A stretch of 33,364 nt of DNA from an uncultured Lachnospiraceae bacterium (lineage in GTDB: Bacteria > Bacillota > Clostridia > Lachnospirales > Lachnospiraceae), in NCBI GenBank assembly GCA_947626945.1, contig CANQUC010000001.1:1-33364 (forward strand). Reading direction: 5' to 3'. The first letter of the stretch is position 1; the number at the start of each line of letters is the position of its first letter. The translations under genes and the position numbers were made by a program. The notes under the pieces were generated by a model, which did not search any database, was not told the origin of the DNA, and saw only the letters and a program-made list of their open reading frames with translations. Below, in pieces: positions 24,278 to 32,071 of this stretch.

Positions 24278-24509
24278 TGATCCGTTTTTGACAATCGACA
24301 GAGTTTACCTTGTGCGGACATCATCCCAGAAATATGGATGAGATTTGCACGCAGATCGGGTACTACGCAATTGCAGAGCCAAAAAGGCACAGCATGACGG
24401 CATTGCGTGGGCGACACCGATTACGGACTGCCGGGCCATGTTGGTCGGGATTCTCCTGTTTGTGCCTCTGTGGAGGAAAATGGGAAAAAATAATCGAAAA
24501 ATAATCAGG
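24278..24509. other. Intergenic stretch with no supported gene
   Basis: Between the coiled-coil gene and the terminator at 24510. Base composition returns toward that of the housekeeping genes. Short open frames (64-92 codons) exist on both strands but lack ribosome binding sites and recognisable motifs. It may be a remnant of a deleted gene; nothing can be named. Confidence 0.4.
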
Positions 24510-24548
24510 AAACTCCTCACCTCCGATCTGGAAGTGGGGAGTTTTTTT
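24510..24548 (+). terminator. Intrinsic terminator before the GH28 gene
   Basis: AAACTCCTCAC (24510-24520) pairs with GTGGGGAGTTT (24534-24544) through 11 positions with one G-U, loop 13 nt, and a T-run from 24542 to 24548. Confidence 0.85.
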
Positions 24549-24650
24549 GCGAAGAAACCGCGTCTACGGTTCCCTTATATGTTTTCCGGACTCTTTGGCG
24601 CAGATAGGCAATTTTGCATTTGACAACAAAATAAAATAATGTTCCGAATA

Positions 24651-24679
24651 TTGACATTTATACAAAAATTTATTATCAT
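24651..24679 (+). promoter_or_regulatory. Promoter of the GH28 gene
   Basis: TTGACA (24651-24656), 17 bp, TATCAT (24674-24679), about 37 bp before the ATG. A second TTGACA at 24620 has no matching -10 at good spacing. Confidence 0.75.
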
Positions 24680-24715
24680 ATAGATACAAAAATAAGAAAA
24701 AAGGAGGAGGTTTTT

Positions 24716-27700
24716 ATGAAAAAGAGGAAGCTGACCTTGTTGCTGCTGTTTTTCCTGATGACTGCGCTGCTTCCGCTTCCTGCTGCAGCCGCGCAGGAAG
24801 ACGGAGATGTCATTGTCATGACGGTGGGAGAAAGCAGGACGCTGCATTCTTCGTTTTTGCCTGACAGCGCAAGCTGTCTGACACAGGAGAGCAGACCGAA
24901 AGCGGCTGCTGTTGATGCGACAGATGCCTCAGACGTGCTGACGCTGAATTTCTCGTCCTACCCGCTGGTCAGGACGTCAAACAGCGTAGCGGCCCTTGTT
25001 CCAACAGTGAAAGAAGGGTATTCCGGAAACATTAGCTGGAGCGTGGAGGATCCTGCCATTGCGGCGCTGCGAAGCGGCTCATCCAATACCGGGGCTGTTT
25101 TTGAAAGCAAGAACACCGGCGTCACAAACGCGGTGGCAACTTTGAAAGCCAATGACGGACACACTTACACGGCGAAATGCCAGCTGGTGGTAATTGACCC
25201 CTATGCCAGTACGACGCCCCTTTATGTGGAGCTGAACACCAGTGAACTGAAGCTGTCAAAGGGACAGACGTCAAAACTTCAGGAGTTTATCTATCCGGAA
25301 AATATTCTGACAGACAGCACTCTGAAAAATACGCTGGATACCGGCGTCACCTACAGCAGCAGCAATACGAAAGTGGCGACCGTGGATGAAAATGGAAATG
25401 TAAAGGCGGTTGGAACCGCGGGCCAGAGGGCTGTGATCACGGTGACCACAAAGGTGTCCGGGCGGACGGATACCTGCCAGGTGGAAATTGTGGACGGCAG
25501 CAGTTCGTCTGCCCCGGAGATCCAATGGACATCCTCCAATCCCTTTATTGCCTGTGTGGATCAGAATGGAACGGTAAAGGCTCAGTCCCGCTCCTCCTCT
25601 CTGTTTGAGAAAGGAAGTCCCCGGGAAGATATCCGCTCCGATCCCGATAAGCAGACAGTTGAAATCTACGCCACCAACGTCTGCGGAGGACAGACAGAAA
25701 CCTTTACGGTAAAGGTGGAGCCTGGGAATGTGCAGCCGGTGTCAGTGAATGTAAACAAGTCGAAGCTGAATCTGCCCCTGGGAACTACAGGCTCTGTTAC
25801 CGCTGTTGTGGGGCCCGCTTCCATTTTGAACAACGGCGGGGATTATGTGACCTGGAGCACCTCGGACGCGGGAGTGGTGTCTGTCGTATCCAGCAAGGCC
25901 AACCTGTTTGGCGCGGATCAGGTACAGCTGCGTGCCGTCTCCGTGGGAACGGCCGCGATTACCGCCACCACTTCCAACGGACTGACGGACAGCTGCGTGG
26001 TTACGGTGACAAACGGGACGGTGAAAGTAGACCGGATCGGTCTGGAGCAAACGCGCACAATAGATATTGATCAGGCATGTCAGCTGGAGACGGACATAAC
26101 AGCCGCCGCCACCGATCAGACCCTGAACTGGCTGATTTCGGATCGAACCGTGGCCACCGTTGACCGGGAAGGCAACGTGATGGGCTACGGTGAGGGCAGT
26201 GCCACCGTTTATGCCGTTGCAGCCGATTCTCTCACAGAAGAGCAGAAAGAAACGCTGACACAGCTTGGCGAGCTTCGGCAGATCACAGGAGAAAATCTGT
26301 CAAGACTGCAGACTGTGTTAAATGCCGGCAACGTGGTGTATGAGACCTGCGCGCTGACAGTGCACAGCGATTCTCCCTATCTTCGGAATCTGCATGCCCC
26401 CGCTGAGGCGGTGACTTCAGAATCGGTAAATCTGCTCTGGAACAGAGATTCTCTCTATCGTGCGGAGGAGTTTGACCACTATGTGGTCTATGTAAACGGA
26501 AACAAAGAAACAGAAACGGAAAAACTGGGTTATACCGTAAAGGGACTGAATGCCTCCACGGCATATACTTTCACGGTAGAAGCCTATACAAAAGGTTCCA
26601 ATACAGCACAGTACAGCGAAAGTGTCACAGTGACCACAAAGGCCGCCGGCCGTATTTTGAATGTACTGGATTACGGCGCCGCCGGAGACGGACGGACACT
26701 GGACACATTTGCCATTCAAAAAGCCATCAATGAGGCAAAACCGGGCGATACGGTGCTTTTGCCCAAAGGCTATATCTTTTATTCTGGAGCGCTGTTCTTA
26801 AAAAGCGATATGACTTTCAGAGTGGACGGCTTGCTGCTTGGCAGCACGGATTCCAAAGATTATCCGCTGATCGTGACCCGGTTTGAGTGCTGGCGCAAAA
26901 TTGACGATGACCACTGGGACAATTCCTATAACGGTTCCGTGAATCAGTATGCCCATGCCAGCCTGCTGACGGCTGGGGTTTACGATGAGGGGGATTGGGG
27001 CCGCACGGGGCCTTATCACCTCCATAACCTGGTCATCTGCGGAGACGGCCAGATCAACGGAAACGGATTTTCCCTGACAAATCATGAAGGCAGTGTGGGA
27101 AAGGGAACGACTACAAAAATGGACGGTTCCGTGCGGGGACGCTTAATCTCTGTCCACAACGGGGACGGAGTGTATCTTGAGGGTGTGACGCTGGCGTTTG
27201 GGCCGTCCTGGACTACCCATATCATCTTCTCGAAAAACGTCACCATTGACAATGTGAAAGCCATTTCCACCAACGGAGAGGAGCTGCTCAACGGCGACGG
27301 GCTGGATCCCGATTCCACCACTTATATGAATGTGTTTGATTCTTTCTTTATCAATGGAGACGACTGTGTGGCGATCAAATCCGGGCGTGGACAGGAAGGC
27401 GTGGATGTAGATCGTCCAAGCGCTTATATCCGGATCACCGACTGCCGGAGCGGCCTGGCATCCACTGCCGCCGCGCAGCGTTCCAAGGGCGGCTTTTCCA
27501 TTGGCAGCGAGGAGGGCGGCGGCGTCCATGACATTTTGTTCCAGAATTTGTACCTGGACGGCGCGGCTGACAGCCATGGACTTTGGATCAAGGCCTATGC
27601 GTGCCGGAGCGGTCTTGTGGAGGATGTGACCTACAGAGACTGTACCGTAAACAATCTGATTCCCAAGACAAGCAAATACGCCCTTTACATTCAGATCAAT

Positions 27701-28813
27701 AAGGGCGTTCAGGAGGACAGTGCCGGGAATGCAAATCTGGCCAATCAGCTGGCCCGTGTCCGTCGGCTGACCTATGAAAATGTGCAGATCGATTATCAGA
27801 TGCTGATAGACGGTCAGCCTGCCACTGCCATTGCGGATTTCGGAGAACAGAAAGGGCCCAGCTATGTGGAGGACGTTGTTTTCCGCGGCCTGAAGATTGT
27901 ACCTCACGCGGTATCCGGCGAAAGCTGGTGGAGGCCATCCAGCAACGGCGTGCCGAAAATAGATATCAGCTATGGCAGAAATATTGTTTTTGAGGACTGT
28001 ACCTATCTGGGCAAGCCGGTCAGCTTCACGTCCCTGGATAATACGGAAAATATCCTGGTAGACAACAAGTCTCTTGCGGCCAACATTCCGGATCTGAAAG
28101 TGGAAACCACGCTGGCGGACAACAACGCGGGCGTCATTACCCATGGCACAGGCACTGTGACGGTCACAAGCCGGGAGGCCATGTCAAAGCTTCTGGACGC
28201 GGATACCTTTACCTGCGCAGATGGGGTGAGCCTTTCCGTACTCAGGGCGGACGGTACGCCGGCTACCAAAGACGACCTGAACGCAAACAATACCGGACTG
28301 GTGATCCGCCTGACAAACCAGGCGCCGTCAGAGGCAGCGGTGTTTGACTACAGGGTCGTTCCCGATTATGAAGAGGAATCGGGAGAACTCAGGAATGTGG
28401 CGCTGAACAAAACAGCTGCAGGAGCTACGGAAAACAACAATGTGGCGGAGAAAGGGCCTCAGTTTGCCGTGGACGGCAATGAAAACACAGAGTGGAAAAG
28501 CGGTGATATCAGAGAACCCGGCCACGAGCTGGTGATCGATCTGGAGGAAACCTGCTCCCTGACTCAGTTTAAAATCAATACAGACAGCCAGAAGAAAAAC
28601 AGAACCTATACCTATGAGGTATTTGTAAGCGACGACGGACAAAACTGGGGCGCGCCTGTGGGAACGGCAACCACCAGCGCCACAGACCTTTATTCTGTAA
28701 TTGATTTTGAGACGCCGGTAAAGGGCAGATATGTTATGTTCAATGTCACCGGATGCTCCAATGCCGCCACCGCCACCTGTACAGTCCGGGAAATCTGGAT
28801 CTACGGAAGATAG
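24716..28813 (+). CDS. Secreted multidomain GH28-family (polygalacturonase-like) protein
   Basis: 1365-aa extracellular protein. Signal peptide 1-26 (ends PAAAAQ). Several bacterial Ig-like (Big2-type) modules span about 70-550, for example VTYSSSNTKVATVDENGNVK and LNWLISDRTVATVDREGNVM. FN3 about 555-642. GH28 beta-helix about 645-1110, opening with VLDYGAAGDGRTLDTFAIQK. F5/8 type C-like carbohydrate-binding module about 1225-1365. GH28 acids are kept: N859/D861 in NGDGLDPDS and D882-D883 in NGDDCVAIKSG. However, the usual GHGG motif reads SKGGFSIGSE (922-931, His to Lys) and the RIK motif reads LWIKA. It probably acts on pectin or a related uronate glycan with altered specificity. There is no LPXTG or SLH anchor. 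GGAGGAGG precedes the ATG. Confidence 0.92.
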   Translation: MKKRKLTLLLLFFLMTALLPLPAAAAQEDGDVIVMTVGESRTLHSSFLPDSASCLTQESRPKAAAVDATDASDVLTLNFSSYPLVRTSNSVAALVPTVKEGYSGNISWSVEDPAIAALRSGSSNTGAVFESKNTGVTNAVATLKANDGHTYTAKCQLVVIDPYASTTPLYVELNTSELKLSKGQTSKLQEFIYPENILTDSTLKNTLDTGVTYSSSNTKVATVDENGNVKAVGTAGQRAVITVTTKVSGRTDTCQVEIVDGSSSSAPEIQWTSSNPFIACVDQNGTVKAQSRSSSLFEKGSPREDIRSDPDKQTVEIYATNVCGGQTETFTVKVEPGNVQPVSVNVNKSKLNLPLGTTGSVTAVVGPASILNNGGDYVTWSTSDAGVVSVVSSKANLFGADQVQLRAVSVGTAAITATTSNGLTDSCVVTVTNGTVKVDRIGLEQTRTIDIDQACQLETDITAAATDQTLNWLISDRTVATVDREGNVMGYGEGSATVYAVAADSLTEEQKETLTQLGELRQITGENLSRLQTVLNAGNVVYETCALTVHSDSPYLRNLHAPAEAVTSESVNLLWNRDSLYRAEEFDHYVVYVNGNKETETEKLGYTVKGLNASTAYTFTVEAYTKGSNTAQYSESVTVTTKAAGRILNVLDYGAAGDGRTLDTFAIQKAINEAKPGDTVLLPKGYIFYSGALFLKSDMTFRVDGLLLGSTDSKDYPLIVTRFECWRKIDDDHWDNSYNGSVNQYAHASLLTAGVYDEGDWGRTGPYHLHNLVICGDGQINGNGFSLTNHEGSVGKGTTTKMDGSVRGRLISVHNGDGVYLEGVTLAFGPSWTTHIIFSKNVTIDNVKAISTNGEELLNGDGLDPDSTTYMNVFDSFFINGDDCVAIKSGRGQEGVDVDRPSAYIRITDCRSGLASTAAAQRSKGGFSIGSEEGGGVHDILFQNLYLDGAADSHGLWIKAYACRSGLVEDVTYRDCTVNNLIPKTSKYALYIQINKGVQEDSAGNANLANQLARVRRLTYENVQIDYQMLIDGQPATAIADFGEQKGPSYVEDVVFRGLKIVPHAVSGESWWRPSSNGVPKIDISYGRNIVFEDCTYLGKPVSFTSLDNTENILVDNKSLAANIPDLKVETTLADNNAGVITHGTGTVTVTSREAMSKLLDADTFTCADGVSLSVLRADGTPATKDDLNANNTGLVIRLTNQAPSEAAVFDYRVVPDYEEESGELRNVALNKTAAGATENNNVAEKGPQFAVDGNENTEWKSGDIREPGHELVIDLEETCSLTQFKINTDSQKKNRTYTYEVFVSDDGQNWGAPVGTATTSATDLYSVIDFETPVKGRYVMFNVTGCSNAATATCTVREIWIYGR

Positions 28814-28848
28814 ATTTTTAAGAAAAAAATGCAGCCTGCGGAGAAGCA

Positions 28849-28877
28849 TTGAAAATCAAAAAAGCCAATGTTATACT
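28849..28877 (+). promoter_or_regulatory. Promoter of the YdcF-family gene
   Basis: TTGAAA (28849-28854), 17 bp, TATACT (28872-28877), 52 bp before the start codon. Confidence 0.75.
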
Positions 28878-28929
28878 GGATGATAAGAAATATCGGATCA
28901 ATCATCATGCAAATAAGGAGGTATCCTAC

Positions 28930-29676
28930 ATGTTTCTGATCATTATCGGTATCATCGGCGTGGTTTGGTTTTTACAGCCGGTTTTCCGCCATTTCATATG
29001 GAATATCGGCAACATTACGGGACTCGTTCTGTTTGGTCTGATGGCGCTGGCGGGGATATTCCGAAAACCGATCCGGAAACTGGCGGCAAAACTGTGGCAG
29101 AAGGTTCCCGGTAAGATTCTGGTGGTGGCCGTGTGTGCCGTGATCCTGTGCGGGGCGGTTCTGGCCGCGGTTGAAACTGCCTGCATGGCAGTCGCCGCGG
29201 CCAAAAAACCTGCAGAGGATGCCACATTGGTGGTTCTGGGCTGTAAGGTCAACGGAGAAAGTCCAAGCCGGATGCTTCACGAACGGCTGGAGGCGGCGTA
29301 TACCTATCTCACAGAGCATCCTGATGCCGTCTGTGTTGTGTCCGGCGGCCAGGGAACCGATGAAAAAATTTCTGAGGCGAAATGTATGTACCGGTATCTG
29401 ACAGAGAAAGGCATAGATCCCTCAAGGCTGTACAAAGAGGACCGCTCCGTTTCCACCAGGGAGAATCTGGCGTTTTCTGAAAAGATCATAAAAGAAAAGG
29501 GGCTGCCCTCTTCGGTGGCGATAGTCACCAACGAATTTCATGAATACCGGGCAGGGGAAGTGGCCAAAGCACTGGAGATGGACTATGGAGCAGTGCCTGC
29601 GGGCACTGCTCTGTATCTGCTGCCTACCTTTTATGTGCGGGAGCTGTATGGAATTTTGTATGAGTGGGTGTTCTGA
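28930..29676 (+). CDS. YdcF/SanA-like (DUF218) membrane protein
   Basis: 248-aa protein. Three hydrophobic segments (about 2-16, 25-43 and 63-90) anchor an ElyC/SanA/YdcF-type DUF218 domain (about 98-230): ATLVVLGCKVNGESPSRML, VCVVSGGQGTDEKISEA, YKEDRSVSTRENLAFSEKII and SVAIVTNEFHEYRAGEVA. The family is linked to envelope biogenesis and vancomycin sensitivity in some bacteria; the reaction is not established. ATG 28930 has GGAGG 8 nt upstream. The frame is open 27 codons earlier, but that stretch contains the promoter. Length and topology are normal for Firmicutes members. Confidence 0.88.
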   Translation: MFLIIIGIIGVVWFLQPVFRHFIWNIGNITGLVLFGLMALAGIFRKPIRKLAAKLWQKVPGKILVVAVCAVILCGAVLAAVETACMAVAAAKKPAEDATLVVLGCKVNGESPSRMLHERLEAAYTYLTEHPDAVCVVSGGQGTDEKISEAKCMYRYLTEKGIDPSRLYKEDRSVSTRENLAFSEKIIKEKGLPSSVAIVTNEFHEYRAGEVAKALEMDYGAVPAGTALYLLPTFYVRELYGILYEWVF

Positions 29677-29756
29677 CCAAATTGGAAGAAAACTGGTACC
29701 TACTAAGTGAGCGTTTGCGGCTGCCACAGCCAACCGTTACCTGTGCGGGAAAACCA

Positions 29757-29785
29757 TTGCGTTTAGACTGTTATCCTGCTATAAT
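29757..29785 (+). promoter_or_regulatory. Promoter of the Rpn-type nuclease gene
   Basis: TTGCGT (29757-29762), 17 bp, TATAAT (29780-29785), 47 bp before the start. Confidence 0.65.
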
Positions 29786-29832
29786 GAAGTCGGGCAGAGT
29801 TACCCTCCGGCATGGAACCGAAAGGAGTTACC

Positions 29833-30645
29833 ATGACGGAAAAGAAATTTGAGGAACTGAATCTGAAAGATGCTTTTCTTTTCAGCGCGGCCCTGCAGGA
29901 TCCGGAGACCTGCCGGCTGGTGCTGGAGCTGATCCTGGATGAGCCGGTGGAAAAAGTGAACGTCCGCACAGAGCATGCTCTTTTGTACAGCTCGGACTTC
30001 CGTAGCGTGCGGCTGGACGTGTACGCCGATGCCCGCGTGGAAGGCGGACTGCAGATGGGATACGACCTGGAGATGCAGAATGACGGGAAGCACCTGCTTC
30101 CTAAGCGGGCCAGATTCTATCAGGCGGAGATTGACGCCGGGGCGTTAAGGCCCGGAGAGGACACAGAGCTTTTGAGGCCCAGTTATATCATTTTCATCTG
30201 TACCTTTGATCCTTTTGACAGGAACGCGTATCGCTACACTTTTGAGGAACGGTGCTTGGAGTGGGGCTTTCCCCTTAGGGACGGTACCCGCAAGATCTTC
30301 CTGAACACAAAAGGGACAACCGGCGATGTGCCGCAAGCCCTTATAGAGTTTCTACAGTATGTGGAGCACAGCAGCGATGCCTGTGTGTCAGGGTTGCAGG
30401 ATAAGCGGGTACATAAGCTGCACGGGCAGATCAGCACGCTAAAGAAAAGCCGCGAATGGAGGGGTCAGTACATGTTGTTGGAGGAGCTGCTAAGGAAAAA
30501 TGAGGCAAAATGTGAAGCCGATATGCTGGATCTGGTCACAAAAATGATCGAGAACGGGGAAGGCCATATGGTGCCGAAACTGAAAGAAAACGCGGAGATG
30601 CTTGCCCGGATGCGGGAGAAGTACGGAAAGGGACAATCCCAGTAA
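29833..30645 (+). CDS. Rpn/PD-(D/E)XK nuclease family (transposase-like) protein
   Basis: 270-aa protein of the Rpn family (COG5464, often labelled PD-(D/E)XK nuclease family transposase). The start FEELNLKDAFLFSAALQDPE is the usual LKDDFMF-type opening. The nuclease core shows D62 in VRLDVYA and E80-x-Q82 in YDLEMQND, the expected metal-binding set, followed by RARFYQAEIDAG and PSYIIFICTFDPF. E. coli Rpn members nick DNA and promote RecA-independent recombination; in gut Firmicutes the family is abundant and its role uncertain. ATG 29833 follows AAAGGAG; ATG 29812 has no SD. Monocistronic. No inverted repeats or target duplications are seen beside it, so it is not called an insertion sequence. 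Confidence 0.88.
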   Translation: MTEKKFEELNLKDAFLFSAALQDPETCRLVLELILDEPVEKVNVRTEHALLYSSDFRSVRLDVYADARVEGGLQMGYDLEMQNDGKHLLPKRARFYQAEIDAGALRPGEDTELLRPSYIIFICTFDPFDRNAYRYTFEERCLEWGFPLRDGTRKIFLNTKGTTGDVPQALIEFLQYVEHSSDACVSGLQDKRVHKLHGQISTLKKSREWRGQYMLLEELLRKNEAKCEADMLDLVTKMIENGEGHMVPKLKENAEMLARMREKYGKGQSQ

Positions 30646-30923
30646 GGCGGGAAGCAGCGCTCATACAAAAGAAAAATCCAAAAATAAATTTTGACAGATC
30701 CCTTAACAGAAAGTTTCCGCAAAAGGGTCTGAAAAAATCTGATGTAAGATACAATCGGTAAACAATCTAAATCAAATCTGCAAAAGAAAAGAGTCGGCCG
30801 CGTTCTGCGGCCGACAGCATAAAATCCAAACAACACCAATTTCATAAAAACATGTGCCGGGGGATATTCTGCCCTTTTTCCGCCGCACAAACAAAAAAGC
30901 GTGAATAAACGTTAAAAATAATA
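30646..30923. other. Intergenic stretch with a GC-rich hairpin
   Basis: No gene is supported. A perfect 9-bp stem GTCGGCCGC (30793-30801) / GCGGCCGAC (30807-30815) with loop GTTCT lies mid-gap. It lacks a T-run on the plus strand; on the minus strand it is followed by CTCTTTTCTTTT. It may end the Rpn gene transcript inefficiently or protect its 3' end. Confidence 0.5.
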
Positions 30924-30962
30924 TTGACATATATTAACGATTATGCTAAGATGCAATTAACG
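30910..30962. promoter_or_regulatory. Repeated TTAACG boxes around the deoR-type promoter
   Basis: CGTTAA (30910-30915) is upstream of the -35, TTAACG (30934-30939) is in the spacer and TTAACG (30957-30962) lies after the -10. The two direct boxes are 23 bp apart, about two helical turns. This is the layout expected of a DeoR-family autoregulatory operator; binding is inferred. Confidence 0.5.
30924..30952 (+). promoter_or_regulatory. Promoter of the DeoR-family gene
   Basis: TTGACA (30924-30929), 17 bp, TAAGAT (30947-30952). The leader to the start codon is about 80 nt. Confidence 0.75.
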
Positions 30963-31039
30963 AATGATACCGGTATTGTTTTGTTATTAAAATACGAGGG
31001 TACAGTGCAAATACCGCACAGACCGGAAAGGGGGAAAAT

Positions 31040-31822
31040 ATGTTTATTGAAGAAAGACATCGTGCCATATTGGACTGGCTCAAAGAAAAAGGAAGCATTA
31101 CCACCAATGATATTCAGGAGCAGTTTGGGGTAAGCTATGATTCCGCCAAGCGGGATCTGCGGCTGCTGGAGGAAAAAGGACTGTTAAAGCGCACGCACGG
31201 AGGGGCGCTGCCGCTGCATCAGGTGGCGCTGGGGCGGCCAGAGAAAAAAACGGTAAAGGACATTGTTTCTGTCAAGGAAAATTATTTTGCCATCGCCATG
31301 AAAGCGGTATCCATGATTGAAAATAACGACGTGATCTTTCTGACCTCCGCCACTGTAGGATATTTCATGGCGCAGAACATTCCGGATCAGATCAAGGTCA
31401 GAGTAGTCACCAATTCGATTGTGATCGCGGAAGAACTGCGCACAAGGGACAACGTAAAAGTGATCCTGGTGGGCGGAGAGATGAACGATAAGGGAAATTG
31501 CTGTGATGCCTTTGCCATTGAAATGGTGAGAAGGCTGCGGTTTGACAAATGTTTTATCACATCGGCATTTGTATCGGCGGAATTTGGCCTTTCCATACAG
31601 GTATCCTCTCATGTGGGTTTCATGAATGCGGTGATGGACAGCGCGAAGCAGACCATCGGATTGTTTCCAACGGAAAAGATCGGGTTTGATTCCATCATCA
31701 GCATTTGTCCCGTGGAGAGAATGGACATCATGATCACAGACTGGGACGCCTCCGAGGAGGATTTGAAGCTGTTTGACGAAAAAGGAGTCGAGGTTGTGAT
31801 CGCGGAACAGACAGGCCGGTGA
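31040..31822 (+). CDS. DeoR/GlpR-family transcriptional regulator
   Basis: 260-aa sugar-metabolism repressor. The N-terminal winged helix (about 3-58) carries RHRAILDWLKEKGSITTNDI, FGVSYDSAKRDLRLLEEKGL and KRTHGGAL. The C-terminal DeoR sensor domain (about 75-235) belongs to the sugar-phosphate isomerase-like fold: DVIFLTSATVGYFMAQNI, VRVVTNSIVIAEEL and VILVGGEMNDKGNCCDAF. Such proteins respond to phosphorylated sugars. AAAGGGGGA precedes ATG 31040. The next gene is the sialidase-like enzyme, separated only by two structured repeats (B and C). Control of that enzyme or of a nearby sugar locus is likely but inferred. Confidence 0.92.
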   Translation: MFIEERHRAILDWLKEKGSITTNDIQEQFGVSYDSAKRDLRLLEEKGLLKRTHGGALPLHQVALGRPEKKTVKDIVSVKENYFAIAMKAVSMIENNDVIFLTSATVGYFMAQNIPDQIKVRVVTNSIVIAEELRTRDNVKVILVGGEMNDKGNCCDAFAIEMVRRLRFDKCFITSAFVSAEFGLSIQVSSHVGFMNAVMDSAKQTIGLFPTEKIGFDSIISICPVERMDIMITDWDASEEDLKLFDEKGVEVVIAEQTGR

Positions 31823-31848
31823 GGTCTGAAAAAATAAGGTGGAAAACC

Positions 31849-31937
31849 GGAGCGTCACAAATGGCTCTGATGGCAGACGCGAACTGGAGGTTCGCGCCGC
31901 CCCGTCGCGTAAACGCTCCAGAAAGGGGATTCGTGTG
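31849..31937 (+). repeat. Structured leader repeat, copy B (5'-shortened)
   Basis: Matches copies A and C from GGAGCGTCACAAAT onward but lacks the 5' arm of their first hairpin. The outer arms GGAGCGT (31849-31855) and ACGCTCC (31913-31919) pair perfectly, and CGCGAAC (31878-31884) / GTTCGCG (31890-31896) forms the inner hairpin with loop TGGAG. It ends with AAAGGGG, 6 nt, then GTG at 31935-31937, the same spacing as the ATG starts after A and C. From that GTG a 45-codon frame crosses copy C and stops in TGA (32070-32072) overlapping the next gene's ATG. It starts 26 bp after the DeoR stop. Confidence 0.75.
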
Positions 31938-31969
31938 AAAAATCACACTGATGTGCTGATTTTTCACAC
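31933..31969 (+). other. Perfect hairpin joining repeats B and C
   Basis: GTGTGAAAAATCA (31933-31945) and TGATTTTTCACAC (31957-31969) are a 13-bp perfect inverted repeat around an 11-nt loop whose CAC/GTG could extend it. The right arm's TGATTTTTCACA also occurs at copy A (6038-6049), where no left arm is present. Confidence 0.75.
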
Positions 31970-32071
31970 GGCTATTTGTGCCGGGGCGTCACAAATAGCT
32001 CTGATGGCAGACGCAAACTGGAGGTTCGCGTCGCCCCGTCGCGTAAACGCTCCGGAAAGGGGATTATTATG
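31953..32071 (+). repeat. Structured leader repeat, copy C (upstream of sialidase-like gene)
   Basis: Full-length partner of copy A. Hairpin 1 GCTATTTGTG (31971-31980) / CACAAATAGC (31990-31999) is identical, with loop CCGGGGCGT. Hairpin 2 carries one A-C mismatch (CGCAAAC against GTTCGCG). CGCCCC (32032-32037) can pair with the loop GGGGCG. It ends in AAAGGGG and the ATG of the sialidase-like gene. From ATTTTT to the stop TGA, copies A and C differ at seven positions, of which five would change the amino acid of the open frame through them. Confidence 0.8.

Noticed and set aside
24304..24623. Short overlapping frames between the coiled-coil gene and GH28
   Set aside because: No SD, no motif, and they cross a clear intrinsic terminator.
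27143..28144. 333-codon minus-strand frame
   Set aside because: It is a shadow of the GH28 gene, without RBS or recognisable domain.
29833..30645. Insertion sequence around the Rpn-type gene
   Set aside because: No terminal inverted repeats or target-site duplication were found at its flanks; Rpn proteins commonly occur as single genes.
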